Program-made: the position numbers and the translations under genes
Notes under the pieces: generated by a model
Database searches by the model: none
Told to the model about the DNA's origin: nothing
What the model saw: the letters and a program-made list of their open reading frames with translations, nothing else
Part shown: piece by piece, positions 28,599 to 38,731 of the stretch
Numbering within the stretch: position 1 is the first letter of the stretch
Layout of the letters: every line of letters begins with the position of its first letter
Assembly (NCBI GenBank): GCA_902141825.1
Contig: CABFPG010000003.1
Coordinates: 682,001-746,000 of the forward strand
DNA length: 64,000 bases
DNA from: Thalassocella blandensis
GTDB taxonomy: Bacteria > Pseudomonadota > Gammaproteobacteria > Pseudomonadales > Cellvibrionaceae
Direction: 5' to 3'

Positions 28599-28702
28599 GT
28601 GCTTTTGAGTTCTTTCGAGTGCTTTTTAGTTCTTTTGCGTTCTGTGAAATCTTCGCCACGTATTATGCTTCGCCACTTGTCATGCTTCACTACCTGTTTT
28701 AC
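28599..28702. repeat. Two adjacent tandem arrays downstream of hemB
   Basis: Array one: two 20-bp copies at 28599-28618 and 28619-28638 (GTGCTTTTGAGTTCTTTCGA type). Array two: three 17-bp copies at 28652-28668, 28669-28685 and 28686-28702 (TTCGCCACNTATTATGC type), increasingly degenerate. The units are unrelated to each other. Confidence 0.75.
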
Positions 28703-28766
28703 ATAGCATGTATAACAGGTAGCGAGATAGTCCACAAAGTACAATAAACTTCACATCTGGCGATGG

Positions 28767-30908
28767 CTACATTTTACTGTAACGTAAAGTTGCGGGTGCT
28801 GTTAGCGGATTGAACTTACATTTAAAGCCTTTTTCGGTGGAAGCAAAAATGTAACAACTTTGCTGTTCCGGTTCCTCGTCAACCCATGGCGCTTCGCAGG
28901 TCTCACGCGCTTTACCGTTTTGAATATCGAATATTAAACGAATACCCTGCTGCTTCCAGGTATAATCAGCGGTATACACGACGCAAGTGTTCGCTTCATC
29001 ATTCAGCTCGTAGTGGCCCGTCCCATCTTCACGCATTTGATCCACACCAATATCCTGCCACTGACAACGAATGTCGGGAGTGGCTATGGTATAGCGCCCT
29101 GCAACTTTGGGTTTTATCCACTGGTATTCATCCATCGTTCCAGTTCCGGTAAACACCACACCAGTTTTATCAATATCGCCCAGCATCGAAAAATCAAATT
29201 TCATGGAAGCCAGCACTTCACTCATTTCCAAGTTCATCTCGCAGGAGTCTGGACTAGCCATTGCCATTGGCTGTGAAAAATTACCTAGCGATAACATTTT
29301 ATCTACTGAAAGACCAAGCTTTCGGTAATCAATGGAAAGTCCAAACAAGCCATTTTCCTCAATGTCTTCTTTTGCCAGTGTACTCACATCGGCCATAGTT
29401 ATATCCCCGGTATATACCACCAGATGTTTTCCTTTAATGGCGGCCTTGAGCTGGATATGCTGCGGTAACAAAGGAAGTGGAATAAGCACTTCAGAACCAT
29501 CAGCTGGAATGGTGACACCCTGCAGTAAAGGAATCATGGACGCCATAGATGCCAGTGTTTGCGGGTTCTCGGCGGCGGCAGTGAACATTCCGGATATATT
29601 CTTAGGCTGCATGGTTTCCAAATCCATATCAACGTCATATAACGAAATACCAATACCTTTTAAGCCCTGCACCATCCCCAAAAATATGCCCGCCATTGCC
29701 GGATTGGTCTGACGCGCATTATCTTGAGCTTTGACTAACTGATCACAAGTAAACTCAGCGGCAATAAATTCATTCCACAGTGCCATCATGGACGGCACTG
29801 CATTATCTACATTTATGCCAAGCCCCAATGCGAACATTTTGTCAGTAGCGTTTTGTGTATGCTGCGAAACATGCCCACGCACGTTCATCAATTCATCAAT
29901 CACTTTGCTGTTTTTGATTTCAAGCACAGAATGCATATCTATGGCCATCTGTTGATCCGCAATGGACAGCGCGCGGTAACCGCCAACCAAGCGAGGCACC
30001 TTGGCGGCAATACTCAAATAATCCGCTTTACATGCCGGCGTTAAATCAGTCGTCAATGCTTCTGCCTTCTCTGGCCGCAAATAATGCATCAGGCTTTTAC
30101 CAAAGCTGTTGCTTTCGGGATCAAAAAAACCTTGAGCCATGCGAAAAAAATTGACCATGAAAATCATGTCTTCGGAATAGCCATAGGTTTCTTTTAGCTG
30201 ACGTACCTCACCAGAACTGGCAAGACTATCGGCAGGCTTTACAATACCTAAACGCTGTTTCACTAGCGCTTCATCATCTTCGCCAGACACAAAGCTCAGC
30301 ACCAGCATATTATCCATTTCAGCAACCGCCAATTTCACAGGGACTTGCGCTTGAGCATCGGTAATTGTCCAGTATTTGACTTGGACACCATCGAGCTTTA
30401 CCTCGGCGAATGGAAGTCCACTTGCTTCAGTAGCGTCTTCAAATCGCTGATAAAAAACAGAGGCGTCAATCACTGGCAAACGTACCACAGGGACGACCCC
30501 ATCACTGTAAAGCGCAAAAGAGCCAGAGGAATCGGTGCCGAAATACTGAGTCACTTCCGCAAGTGTTCCATCCGTGTGGTTGATCACTCCATTCATCAAC
30601 TGGAATAGGAAGGTGGCAATTTGAGAACCCTCTTTAGATTTTGCCGAAAGGGTTTCAAGCAACAGGGCCGTTTGTGAAGGCGTCACGCCGAGTATTTTAT
30701 AGTTACGCATGAACCTCGCGACTTTGTCAGAGTTGATTCCACCAAAGTAATAGACGGTATCGGCCGGAACATATGCAAGCAATTCATGACTCGAAACATC
30801 TGCTCGCCGCTCTGTTACTTCCGGTGCGTCGTCTTTGGGTTGAAATGCAACAAACGCAACGGCGCCAGCCACGGCTGCTGCGGCAACTAAAGCGATCCAT
30901 TTATTCAT
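28767..30908 (-). CDS. Exported or membrane-anchored protein of unknown function (713 residues)
   Basis: The N-terminal hydrophobic stretch 'WIALVAAAAVAGAVAFVAF' (residues 4-22) is either a signal anchor or an uncleaved signal. The rest is soluble and mostly alpha/beta, with 'LLAYVPADTVYYFGGINS' near 44-61, a style seen in DUF3352-like proteins whose function is unknown. The last 160 residues hold an 'MDEYQWIKPKVAGRYTIATP' region and several Cys (about 565, 620, 650, 680, 691, 700) that could form disulfides. No catalytic motif recognised. It is transcribed alone, convergent with hemB. Confidence 0.65.
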   Translation of the reverse strand: MNKWIALVAAAAVAGAVAFVAFQPKDDAPEVTERRADVSSHELLAYVPADTVYYFGGINSDKVARFMRNYKILGVTPSQTALLLETLSAKSKEGSQIATFLFQLMNGVINHTDGTLAEVTQYFGTDSSGSFALYSDGVVPVVRLPVIDASVFYQRFEDATEASGLPFAEVKLDGVQVKYWTITDAQAQVPVKLAVAEMDNMLVLSFVSGEDDEALVKQRLGIVKPADSLASSGEVRQLKETYGYSEDMIFMVNFFRMAQGFFDPESNSFGKSLMHYLRPEKAEALTTDLTPACKADYLSIAAKVPRLVGGYRALSIADQQMAIDMHSVLEIKNSKVIDELMNVRGHVSQHTQNATDKMFALGLGINVDNAVPSMMALWNEFIAAEFTCDQLVKAQDNARQTNPAMAGIFLGMVQGLKGIGISLYDVDMDLETMQPKNISGMFTAAAENPQTLASMASMIPLLQGVTIPADGSEVLIPLPLLPQHIQLKAAIKGKHLVVYTGDITMADVSTLAKEDIEENGLFGLSIDYRKLGLSVDKMLSLGNFSQPMAMASPDSCEMNLEMSEVLASMKFDFSMLGDIDKTGVVFTGTGTMDEYQWIKPKVAGRYTIATPDIRCQWQDIGVDQMREDGTGHYELNDEANTCVVYTADYTWKQQGIRLIFDIQNGKARETCEAPWVDEEPEQQSCYIFASTEKGFKCKFNPLTAPATLRYSKM

Positions 30909-31097
30909 AATGTAATCCTGTATACGAGGGGTTTAAACGATTAAAAGACTGGGTCGAAAACACACTATTGAATCCGTTCCACCTGGTGATTTTTTACTGA
31001 AATCAACTTCGCGCCCATTGACAGGGGCGCGAATCGAATGGGCTGCAATCTCATCACGTTGAACAACTGCAGAGCGAAAGAGAATATCCTGCCGGAT

Positions 31098-31742
31098 TTA
31101 CGGTTGCGCGTGTAAATAAGCCGCTATTTTTTCTGCCATGAGGCTGGACGCGGCATTAACCAAACCATTCATAGTAGTAACGTAGGCATCGACATTGTTG
31201 CCAGACGTCGCCTGCGATAGACGCTCTTTGCCTGAAACTAAAACAGTATCTGCTTTTTTATTGAGTAAAGTCCATTTCAGTAACAGATCAACGTTTTCGC
31301 CACGCACTCCACTTAAGTTTTCAAATTCTATTCGCAATTGATAATCGGGTCGAACGCGGTTGTCCCAAGGGAAAGCCCAAACACTGTTTAACTGCAAATG
31401 GTTCGAGATATTTTCACCTACAACGCGCGCAATGGTTTCACTTAAATCTCCAGCCCAGGCGTGATACCCATAAACTTTCACTTTGGCAGTATGGGTCAAA
31501 CCCACAATGGCAGGTTTATCAATAAAGTCAGGTAACACAACGGGACCTACGCCAAGTGATAACGCTGTTGAACCAGAACTGCCAGAAGGTAAGGCGAATT
31601 GCTTTTCACTGGCCGTTTTACTGGGGAACAATGAGTAAAAGCTGGTAGCGGGTCCACTTGAGGAACAACCGGAAATACCACTGGTCACACCAACCAGCCC
31701 CAAGACGCAAAGCAAAACAACTTTACTGATACGCTTATTCAT
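31098..31742 (-). CDS. pqiC: PqiC-type outer-membrane lipoprotein
   Basis: 214 residues from the ATG at 31742. That ATG overlaps the pqiB stop by 8 bp and has GGAG about 10 bases upstream. Signal peptide with lipobox 'GVTSGISGCSS'. The body matches the ABC-type transport auxiliary (PqiC/YmbA) family: 'FYSLFPS', 'LGVGPVVLPDFIDKPAIVG' and 'WAFPWDNRVRPDYQLRIEFE'. In E. coli PqiC forms the outer-membrane end of the PqiAB lipid-transport bridge between the membranes. Confidence 0.88.
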   Translation of the reverse strand: MNKRISKVVLLCVLGLVGVTSGISGCSSSGPATSFYSLFPSKTASEKQFALPSGSSGSTALSLGVGPVVLPDFIDKPAIVGLTHTAKVKVYGYHAWAGDLSETIARVVGENISNHLQLNSVWAFPWDNRVRPDYQLRIEFENLSGVRGENVDLLLKWTLLNKKADTVLVSGKERLSQATSGNNVDAYVTTMNGLVNAASSLMAEKIAAYLHAQP

Positions 31743-33336
31743 TTTTATCCGCTCCATAAATTAAGGCGTCTGGATGGCGATTCAATTCATCCACAAATAG
31801 TTGAACGGATTTAGCCGCTTTTGCCACGGACTCCAACATTTCCGTCAATTCATATTTCAACGCAGAATCCGGCGCAACAGCTTGATCTATGCTTTCCATG
31901 GTGGTGGCAATCTGGCTCAACGCTTCGTTCGCTGACGCGAGGGTCTTCTCAAGATTTTCAACCGCACCATCGACTTTGCCCGCGGTGTTTTGTTTTTCCA
32001 ATGTAGAAAGAATCAGGTTGAGGCTGCGCATACTGCCCGCCAGATCATTTCCGATTTGGTCGAAAGGAATTTTATTCACCTTGTCGACAACTTCCGCGAT
32101 TTGATTGAGCATCTGATCGGTAGAATCCTCTACCGTTGGCAATTCGGAGTAGTTCTCTTTCACCACAAGCGACTGCGGTGTCTGATCATCCATAAAAACC
32201 AATTCAATCAGTTTTGATCCTGTAATAAAGCTTCCGGTTTTCATCTGGGCCCGCAAACCACCTTCCACCATTTTTGCCAGGCGCGCATCCAGTTCTTCAC
32301 GCGTCGGACTGGTTTCCGGCTCTAATCGCTGTGGCTCCAATGAAATAAACACATGCAGGCTTTTATCTTGGCTGGTAGCGCTGGCCAATTGCAAATCCAC
32401 CACTTCCCCAACTTTAATACCGCGATACTCAACAGGTGCCCCTACCGCCAGGCCACGCAGAGAACCGGAAAACTTCAGCAAATAAAAATATTCAATATCA
32501 AACTGACCTTCCAATACAGATTCACGATCCGGGTGCAAAAAGAATCGCTGCCCTTCCGGTGCCAGTTCACTGCTTTCAAAACTGGCAACATTGTCAAACG
32601 CAATGCCACCATTTATTAGTGAGGCCAGTGAAGCCATGCGTGCTTTCATACCATCAGCCCCAATAGAAACCCCGAAACCGCTGACATTCCAAAAGCGACT
32701 TTTGGTTTGTACCAGACTGTCGTTAGGGTCTCGCACAAACACATTGATGTTCACGTAATCACGATTCTCAGAAAGTTGATAACCGGTGACTTCACCCACT
32801 CGAATCTGACGAAAATAAATTGGAGAGCCAATATCCAACGAACCAAGCTCTTCTGCCTGCAAAATATACTGGGTACCCGGTTCATCCGAAACAAAACTGG
32901 GCGGTTCATTTAAGGCTTCGAATTTGGAGGTGTAAGAGCCAGACTCGCCTGGGTCCATCACAATATAGACACCGGAGATCAGCGTTCCAAGGTTGGACAC
33001 CCCGGCGGCGCTAATGCGAGGCGTTACCACCCAAAACCGTGTGTTTTCACTGAGGTAGCCAGACACATTGCGATCAATTTCTGCGGTTACCACCACAGAT
33101 TTCAAATCGCTACTTAAGCGAACCGCCTTTACCACCCCCACCTTCACGTCTTTCAACTTGATCAGTGTCTGGCCCGCAATAATGTCCGAGGCTTGCGAGA
33201 AAGTAATTTGAATGGTTGCGCCTTTTTCTAAACGAGCCTGCACCGCTAGCCAAATGGCGATAATGAGTGCGACTGTCGGCACAATCCATACCGGCGAAAT
33301 CGCACGTATTTTTTGCACCACAGGTTTATTGATCAT
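31735..33336 (-). CDS. pqiB: PqiB, MCE-domain periplasmic tunnel protein
   Basis: 533 residues. One N-terminal membrane helix ('PVWIVPTVALIIAIWLAVQ') precedes three MCE repeats ('SDIIAGQTLIKLKDVKVGVV', 'LGSLDIGSPIYFRQIRVGEV', 'LRGLAVGAPVEYRGIKVGEV'). A long helical tail (about 400-530) would form the needle that spans the periplasm. The ATG at 33336 overlaps the pqiA stop by 11 bp (ATGATCAATAA). Three MCE repeats fit PqiB; the related YebT has seven. Confidence 0.92.
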   Translation of the reverse strand: MINKPVVQKIRAISPVWIVPTVALIIAIWLAVQARLEKGATIQITFSQASDIIAGQTLIKLKDVKVGVVKAVRLSSDLKSVVVTAEIDRNVSGYLSENTRFWVVTPRISAAGVSNLGTLISGVYIVMDPGESGSYTSKFEALNEPPSFVSDEPGTQYILQAEELGSLDIGSPIYFRQIRVGEVTGYQLSENRDYVNINVFVRDPNDSLVQTKSRFWNVSGFGVSIGADGMKARMASLASLINGGIAFDNVASFESSELAPEGQRFFLHPDRESVLEGQFDIEYFYLLKFSGSLRGLAVGAPVEYRGIKVGEVVDLQLASATSQDKSLHVFISLEPQRLEPETSPTREELDARLAKMVEGGLRAQMKTGSFITGSKLIELVFMDDQTPQSLVVKENYSELPTVEDSTDQMLNQIAEVVDKVNKIPFDQIGNDLAGSMRSLNLILSTLEKQNTAGKVDGAVENLEKTLASANEALSQIATTMESIDQAVAPDSALKYELTEMLESVAKAAKSVQLFVDELNRHPDALIYGADKNE

Positions 33337-34573
33337 TATTTTCTTCCAATGCGTCCCACAACAAGCGTGGGTCAAACGTTTCTGCTGCAATCATGGTCAG
33401 TACGACAACAGCACCAAATGCGATGATAGCCCCCTCGGGTTCTACCGTATAAATAAATCCAAACTGCACGATGGCCACAAATATGGTAACAACAAATACA
33501 TCGACCATCGACCAACGTCCAATAATTTCAGTCAAGCGATACAAAAAAGCTCTATGGCGTATCCCCACTTTTACTTTCATACGTACAGACCAGACCAGAT
33601 AAATCAAAATCAAAAGCTTGATAATCGGAACAGCAATGCTCGCCACAAAAACAATGATGGCAATGCCATATAAACCTGCTCCGAAAAGTGCCACCACACC
33701 AGAATAAATCGTATCGGTTTCCGTTTCACCGAGTGTGGTATACGTCATAATTGGCAATACATTGGCCGGAATATAAAGAATGATCGAAGCCACAATTAAC
33801 GCCGTGGTCTTTTGCAAACTATCTGGAATTCGGCGGTGCAGGGCAGAAAAACATCGGGGACACTCTTCTTTGTCATCGATAATAGAGCCTCCCACCATGG
33901 CTTGGCATATGTGACAATCATATACAAATTCACGATTGTACGATGTGAAGTAATTATTCGGATTCATCCAAGACCATAAATTACGCCGATCGATCTTAAC
34001 GTAAGCTAACAGCAGTACGCCGACCAGCAAAAACAGGGCGTACGCACCCACTTCCAGGCTGAGCAACGCCATATCGGCCATTTTTACCGACGCAACTACC
34101 ACCGAAAGTAAAAACACTTCCATCATGCTCCAGCTCTGTGCCAGCACCAGCCAGCGCAGCAACGACTTTTGTCCGCGCAGCCGTATATTGAAGTTGTAAG
34201 GGATCAGCAAATATAAAAAAGCGAAAATTTCGAACAGGGGAAAGAGGAAGATGGTGGTCACCACCAGACCAGCCAGTATCCAGTTACCACGATCCAGTAA
34301 GGCAAAAAAGCCATCCAGAATGGTAATTGTCTGGCTTTGAGATCCGATTTCCAGTGTAAGAAACGGAAACGTCTGGCAAATAATAAATAGAAAGCAAGCG
34401 GTTAAGGCTAACGCACTGGCCGTTTGCAACCACTTGCCATGACCATAATGTAAATGATTGCCACAGACACAACAGCACATCTCGTGCTCTGGAGAAATTG
34501 CTACCACAGACTGTAATTCGCCACACTCGTGGCACATCAACCAGTCTTTATATTCTGCGTGCAATTCGCTCAA
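33326..34573 (-). CDS. pqiA: PqiA, paraquat-inducible integral membrane protein
   Basis: 415 residues. Two homologous halves each start with a cysteine knuckle pair ('CHECGEL...CCVCGNHL' near 14-40; 'CHICQAM...CPRCFSAL' near 220-245), followed by four membrane helices each (about 50-180 and 255-400). It is the inner-membrane partner of PqiB in lipid transport. The first codon is TTG (34573) with AGAGG 7 bases upstream; no ATG lies nearby. It starts 106 bp after ubiI and probably heads pqiABC. Confidence 0.9.
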   Translation of the reverse strand: MSELHAEYKDWLMCHECGELQSVVAISPEHEMCCCVCGNHLHYGHGKWLQTASALALTACFLFIICQTFPFLTLEIGSQSQTITILDGFFALLDRGNWILAGLVVTTIFLFPLFEIFAFLYLLIPYNFNIRLRGQKSLLRWLVLAQSWSMMEVFLLSVVVASVKMADMALLSLEVGAYALFLLVGVLLLAYVKIDRRNLWSWMNPNNYFTSYNREFVYDCHICQAMVGGSIIDDKEECPRCFSALHRRIPDSLQKTTALIVASIILYIPANVLPIMTYTTLGETETDTIYSGVVALFGAGLYGIAIIVFVASIAVPIIKLLILIYLVWSVRMKVKVGIRHRAFLYRLTEIIGRWSMVDVFVVTIFVAIVQFGFIYTVEPEGAIIAFGAVVVLTMIAAETFDPRLLWDALEENNDQ

Positions 34574-34679
34574 AAAAGGCCTCTATTATGTCGGTTTATT
34601 TCACGGGAGCATCCCGCAGACGCTGCGATTAGACGCTCTGCTGATGCAAGCCAAACACTCTGGTCTGTCCCGACGAAAT

Positions 34680-35936
34680 TCAAATAAATTTACCACTGGC
34701 AATTTTCGCCAACTGGTTTTTAATCAAGGGCTGTCGATTCAAAAAACTCATCCCCGTATTACGCATCCAACGCAACGCCAGATTATCGGTGCCGAACAAT
34801 TGCTTAAAGCCCTCCAGAGTCGCCATGGCCATCAGGTTATGCGGCATGCGCTGTCGTTCAAAGCGATGCAAAACGGAAGCATCATTGACAGCCAGCTGGC
34901 GAGAACAGGCTCGCGCAATTTCTTTGGCCAGTGCGTCCACATCATACAGTCCGAGGTTGGCACCTTGACCGGCAAGAGGATGCACTGTGTGCGCAGCATC
35001 TCCCAATAGCACCAACCCGTCTTTAACATAGCGTTTACTGTGACGTTGACGCAAAGGAAAGCTCATGCGGGTATTGGTAGCCACAACAGGACCAAGCCTG
35101 GCCTGTAACGCCTGAGTCAGGCTGCGGCAAAATGCTTCATCATCCAACAACAGTTTTTGTTCAGCCACGGAAGTTTTTAACGACCAGACAATGGAACAAT
35201 GGAATTCGTCATGCAATGGCAAAAATGCAACCGGACCATCAACAGAAAAGCACTGCCAGGCCGTGTGACGATGAGGTTGTGAAGTGGTCACGGTTGTCAC
35301 AATGGCGGTGTGATCATAATCCCACTCACGCGTGTCGAACGCCATCCATTGCCGCAACTGCGAACGTGCGCCATCTGCCGCCACGACTAAATCAGCACTA
35401 ATACTATGATTATTGTCAAGCGTCAGCCTGTTCAACACTGCGGGCGCTTCTGCTCCCTCTTCTGCCGTATCTGCATTTTCTGGTGACGTAAACCCGGTGA
35501 CAGTCGCATCCAGCACATGAACATTGGCAAAGCCTTTTAAACGCTGAAACAAGGCCTGAACCACCACGTGGTTCTCAACGATATACCCTAAAGCGGGCTC
35601 ATGGATATCGGCGCAATCAAAATGGATACTGCCTGTTCCCTCTTCATCCCACACTTCCATTTCACGATACGGGCAAGCGTGCGGAGATATTTCCTGCCAC
35701 ACTTCCAGAGCCTGAAGCTGAGCTTGAGAAGCGGCCGACAACGCAACCACTCGAGAATTAAAATCTTTTGGCGATTTTGCTTTGCCGCTTGCGAAGGATG
35801 ACATAGCCGTTTCAGTCGCACGCGATTCGATCAGGGCAATCCGCAAACGGCCCGCGTTGACCGTCACTAAGTGGTTCGCCAGACTCGCCCCAATAATTCC
35901 ACCACCTACGATTGCTATATCAAAATGTTCTGCCAT
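34680..35936 (-). CDS. ubiI: FAD-dependent ubiquinone biosynthesis hydroxylase UbiI-type
   Basis: 418 residues. UbiH/UbiF/UbiI-type monooxygenase. Rossmann 'IVGGGIIGASLANHL', mid motif 'LVVAADGARSQLRQWM', and the FAD/NAD ribose loop 'LLGDAAHTVHPLAGQGANLG'. By order (ygfB-pepP-ubiH-next) it corresponds to UbiI (VisC), the C5 hydroxylase. UbiF-type activity cannot be excluded from sequence alone. It lies 162 bp after ubiH. Confidence 0.85.
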   Translation of the reverse strand: MAEHFDIAIVGGGIIGASLANHLVTVNAGRLRIALIESRATETAMSSFASGKAKSPKDFNSRVVALSAASQAQLQALEVWQEISPHACPYREMEVWDEEGTGSIHFDCADIHEPALGYIVENHVVVQALFQRLKGFANVHVLDATVTGFTSPENADTAEEGAEAPAVLNRLTLDNNHSISADLVVAADGARSQLRQWMAFDTREWDYDHTAIVTTVTTSQPHRHTAWQCFSVDGPVAFLPLHDEFHCSIVWSLKTSVAEQKLLLDDEAFCRSLTQALQARLGPVVATNTRMSFPLRQRHSKRYVKDGLVLLGDAAHTVHPLAGQGANLGLYDVDALAKEIARACSRQLAVNDASVLHRFERQRMPHNLMAMATLEGFKQLFGTDNLALRWMRNTGMSFLNRQPLIKNQLAKIASGKFI

Positions 35937-36098
35937 GGTTCCGGTTTTCTTTTCGCGTTGATTGCTTATATTGTTACAGCGCCCCGGCGTAACAACGGCT
36001 TACGATGCATTTATTTTTACCCCGTGCGCTAATCCTGCGCACTTAACTTAGCCTCCAATACCCCCAGCTAAGACCAAAGTAAGCTTTAATTTTATGCA

Positions 36099-37412
36099 TT
36101 AAGGATTGAACTGAATCTGTTTCTGCCCCGTCCCCATCATCTGAGAGAAAAACTGCTGTTTCAACGGCGGGCACAACTCTAATGAAATCAAGCCAATGTT
36201 GCGCAGTATTTGCCAGGACTTTTGATTATTGGAAAACACGCGATTAAAGTTGTGGCTCAACTGGGTGGTAAGCCACTGATCATTTTCCTGTTTCCGCAAG
36301 TATTCCTGTAACACTGCCAGCGAGCCCAACGACTGTTTCTGCCGTCGAGCCTGCTGTAATACATGAATCAACTGCGCGCAATCACGCAGCGCCAGATTGA
36401 ACCCCTGCCCTGCCACAGGATGCAGGTAATGCGCCGCATTCCCCATTAACACAATATTAGAACGAATCTGCTCAGATGCCTGCTGTAACTCCAAGGGATA
36501 ACTGCCGCGTTGACTGACTCGTAAAAACTTCCCCAGCCGATAACCAAAAGCAGTTTGCAATTGTGAGAGGAACTCGTCGTCGCTCCATTGCAGCACACGA
36601 TCCACTTCAGCAATGGGGTGAGTCCACACCAGTGCACTGGTGCGCGCGTGCAAGGCTTCTCCCAAAGGCAGTAACGCCATCGGCCCCTGTGCGGTAAATC
36701 GTTCAAAGGCAACGCCTTTATGCGCTTCACTGAATTCCACGTTCGCAATTACAGCGGCTTGATGATATGGCGTACGCTCAACATGAATGCCCAGCGCTTC
36801 GCGCGTGGAAGACGCTGCGCCGTCAGCCACAATCACCAACTCGGCTTCAAGTTCAGAGGCTTTGCCCTGCTGCTCTATCTGTAATGTCACACACCCCCGA
36901 CGCGGAGTGAGTTTAGAGACATGAGCGGGAGCGACAATAAATACCGAATCCGATACCGAATGGCCTTCATCCGTTGGACTGTTGGCTGACTCAAGCCCGC
37001 GCAATAATTGCTGGCCCAGCCAGGCGTTTTCAATCACACAACCCAGTGAGTTTTCAACGCGTCTGGCGTTTTCTCCAGCACTCGAAGCTTGCGCATTGTA
37101 CGTGGCACTGCCCAGATGTCCGCGATCAGTGACATGCACACGGGTTATCGGCGTGGTTTTGTGTTGCATCGCCGACCACAAACCAAGCTGCTGAAAAATA
37201 TCAATGCTGCCACGGGCCAAAGCCGTTGAGCGTCGATCAAAACTTGGCTGCTGACTGGCTGGCCGCGCGACCGGGGTATTGTAAGCATGGGCCTCAATCA
37301 GGCAGGCGCGGCAATCGGGCAAATATTTGGCAATAAGCTGTAACAGCGACAAGCCCACCATGCCGCCACCAATGACGGCAATATCCACTCGTGAGTGTCC
37401 CGCCTGCTCCAT
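36099..37412 (-). CDS. ubiH: 2-octaprenyl-6-methoxyphenol hydroxylase-type UbiH
   Basis: 437 residues, UbiH-type flavin monooxygenase of ubiquinone synthesis (C1 hydroxylation in E. coli). Motifs are 'AVIGGGMVGLSLLQLIAKY', 'LVIVADGAASSTREALG' and 'VLMGNAAHYLHPVAGQGFN'. The start is 3 bp after the pepP stop, so ubiH is [15 protein letters not shown] close to pepP. About 35 residues longer than E. coli UbiH, mostly in the early region rich in Ser and Ala. Confidence 0.88.
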   Translation of the reverse strand: MEQAGHSRVDIAVIGGGMVGLSLLQLIAKYLPDCRACLIEAHAYNTPVARPASQQPSFDRRSTALARGSIDIFQQLGLWSAMQHKTTPITRVHVTDRGHLGSATYNAQASSAGENARRVENSLGCVIENAWLGQQLLRGLESANSPTDEGHSVSDSVFIVAPAHVSKLTPRRGCVTLQIEQQGKASELEAELVIVADGAASSTREALGIHVERTPYHQAAVIANVEFSEAHKGVAFERFTAQGPMALLPLGEALHARTSALVWTHPIAEVDRVLQWSDDEFLSQLQTAFGYRLGKFLRVSQRGSYPLELQQASEQIRSNIVLMGNAAHYLHPVAGQGFNLALRDCAQLIHVLQQARRQKQSLGSLAVLQEYLRKQENDQWLTTQLSHNFNRVFSNNQKSWQILRNIGLISLELCPPLKQQFFSQMMGTGQKQIQFNP

Positions 37413-37415
37413 CGA

Positions 37416-38729
37416 TTAACCCGCCATCAATTGTTCAATATCATCGGCAGTTTTTGGTACAGCCGAGGTCAAGACTTTGTAACCGTCTTTAGTCACCACA
37501 ACGTCATCTTCAATCCGCACGCCAATACCACGCCATTTCGCGGGTACAGTTTCGCAATCTGGCGCAACATAAATACCTGGCTCAACCGTCATAACCATGC
37601 CCGGCTCTAGCACTCGCCATTCGCCACCAACTTTGTAATCACCCACGTCGTGAACATCCATTCCGATCCAATGACCGATACGATGCATGTAGAACTCTTT
37701 ATAGGCCTCATCTTCAAGAAGTTGTTCCAAGTCGCCTTGTAATAAACCTAACGCCAGGAGACCTTCCGTTATTACGCGTACCGACGCATCATGCGGTTCG
37801 TTCCAGTGGTTGCCCGGGGCAATCTTATCAATCGCAGCGTACTGAGCCTGTAACACAATGTCATAGATAGCGCGTTGTTCTTTACTGAATTTACCACTTA
37901 CGGGAAATGTTCGGGTGATGTCCGAGGCATAACATTCGTACTCACAACCCGCATCGATTAATACCAGATCGCCGGCTTTCAGCTTTTCGCTGTTTTCAAT
38001 GTAATGCAGGATACAGGCATTTTTACCACCACCCACAATTGGTGTGTAAGCAGGTTCCCGTCCGCCTTGCATGGCACAATAGTGCTGAATCTCGGCTTCC
38101 AACTGGTATTCAAACAAACCCGGCTCGCAAATTTGCATCGCATGCTTGTGCGCTTCTGCTGAGATTTGCGAAGCACGCTCCATGATGCGCACCTCTTCCG
38201 CGCTTTTATAAAGACGCATATCGTGAAGGAAGTGGTCAAGGTCGAGGAATTCTCCCGGAGGTGTAGCACCAGATCTGACTTTGGCACGAATGGTATTAAC
38301 CCACTCCATCACATGCTGATCGAACTTGGCATCTTTGCCTAGTGCGTAGTACACCCGCTCCCGACCTTCCAACAAGCCGGGAAGAATTTCATCAATGTCG
38401 CTGATAGGGAAAGCATCATCGGCGGCATAATCGGCGCACGCCCCCTCAGGACCGGCGCGATATCCATCCCATATTTCTTTCGCTTTATCTTTTTCACGAC
38501 AGAACAGAACAAACTCCCCGTGCTTGCGCTCCGGGATCAACACCATGACAGCTTCAGGCTCATAAAAACCTGTCAGGTAGAGAAAATCGTTATCTTGTCG
38601 AAAACGGTAGTCTGTATCCCGACTTCGCACTTTCTCATGGGCAGAGGGCACAATAGCGATGCTATTAGGCTCCATCATACTCATTAATTGTTTTCTGCGA
38701 CGAATGTATTCTGCTTTACTAATACTCAT
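37416..38729 (-). CDS. pepP: Xaa-Pro aminopeptidase P
   Basis: 437 residues. Mn-dependent removal of N-terminal residues before proline. Metal ligands lie in 'LVLIDAGCEYECYASDITRT' (two Asp), 'HRIGHWIGMDVHDVG' (His), 'MTVEPGIYV' (Glu) and 'GVRIEDDVVV' (Glu). The N-terminal creatinase-like domain includes 'RKHGEFVLFCREKD'. ATG is 2 bp after the ygfB stop. Confidence 0.95.
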   Translation of the reverse strand: MSISKAEYIRRRKQLMSMMEPNSIAIVPSAHEKVRSRDTDYRFRQDNDFLYLTGFYEPEAVMVLIPERKHGEFVLFCREKDKAKEIWDGYRAGPEGACADYAADDAFPISDIDEILPGLLEGRERVYYALGKDAKFDQHVMEWVNTIRAKVRSGATPPGEFLDLDHFLHDMRLYKSAEEVRIMERASQISAEAHKHAMQICEPGLFEYQLEAEIQHYCAMQGGREPAYTPIVGGGKNACILHYIENSEKLKAGDLVLIDAGCEYECYASDITRTFPVSGKFSKEQRAIYDIVLQAQYAAIDKIAPGNHWNEPHDASVRVITEGLLALGLLQGDLEQLLEDEAYKEFYMHRIGHWIGMDVHDVGDYKVGGEWRVLEPGMVMTVEPGIYVAPDCETVPAKWRGIGVRIEDDVVVTKDGYKVLTSAVPKTADDIEQLMAG

Positions 38730-38731
38730 AC

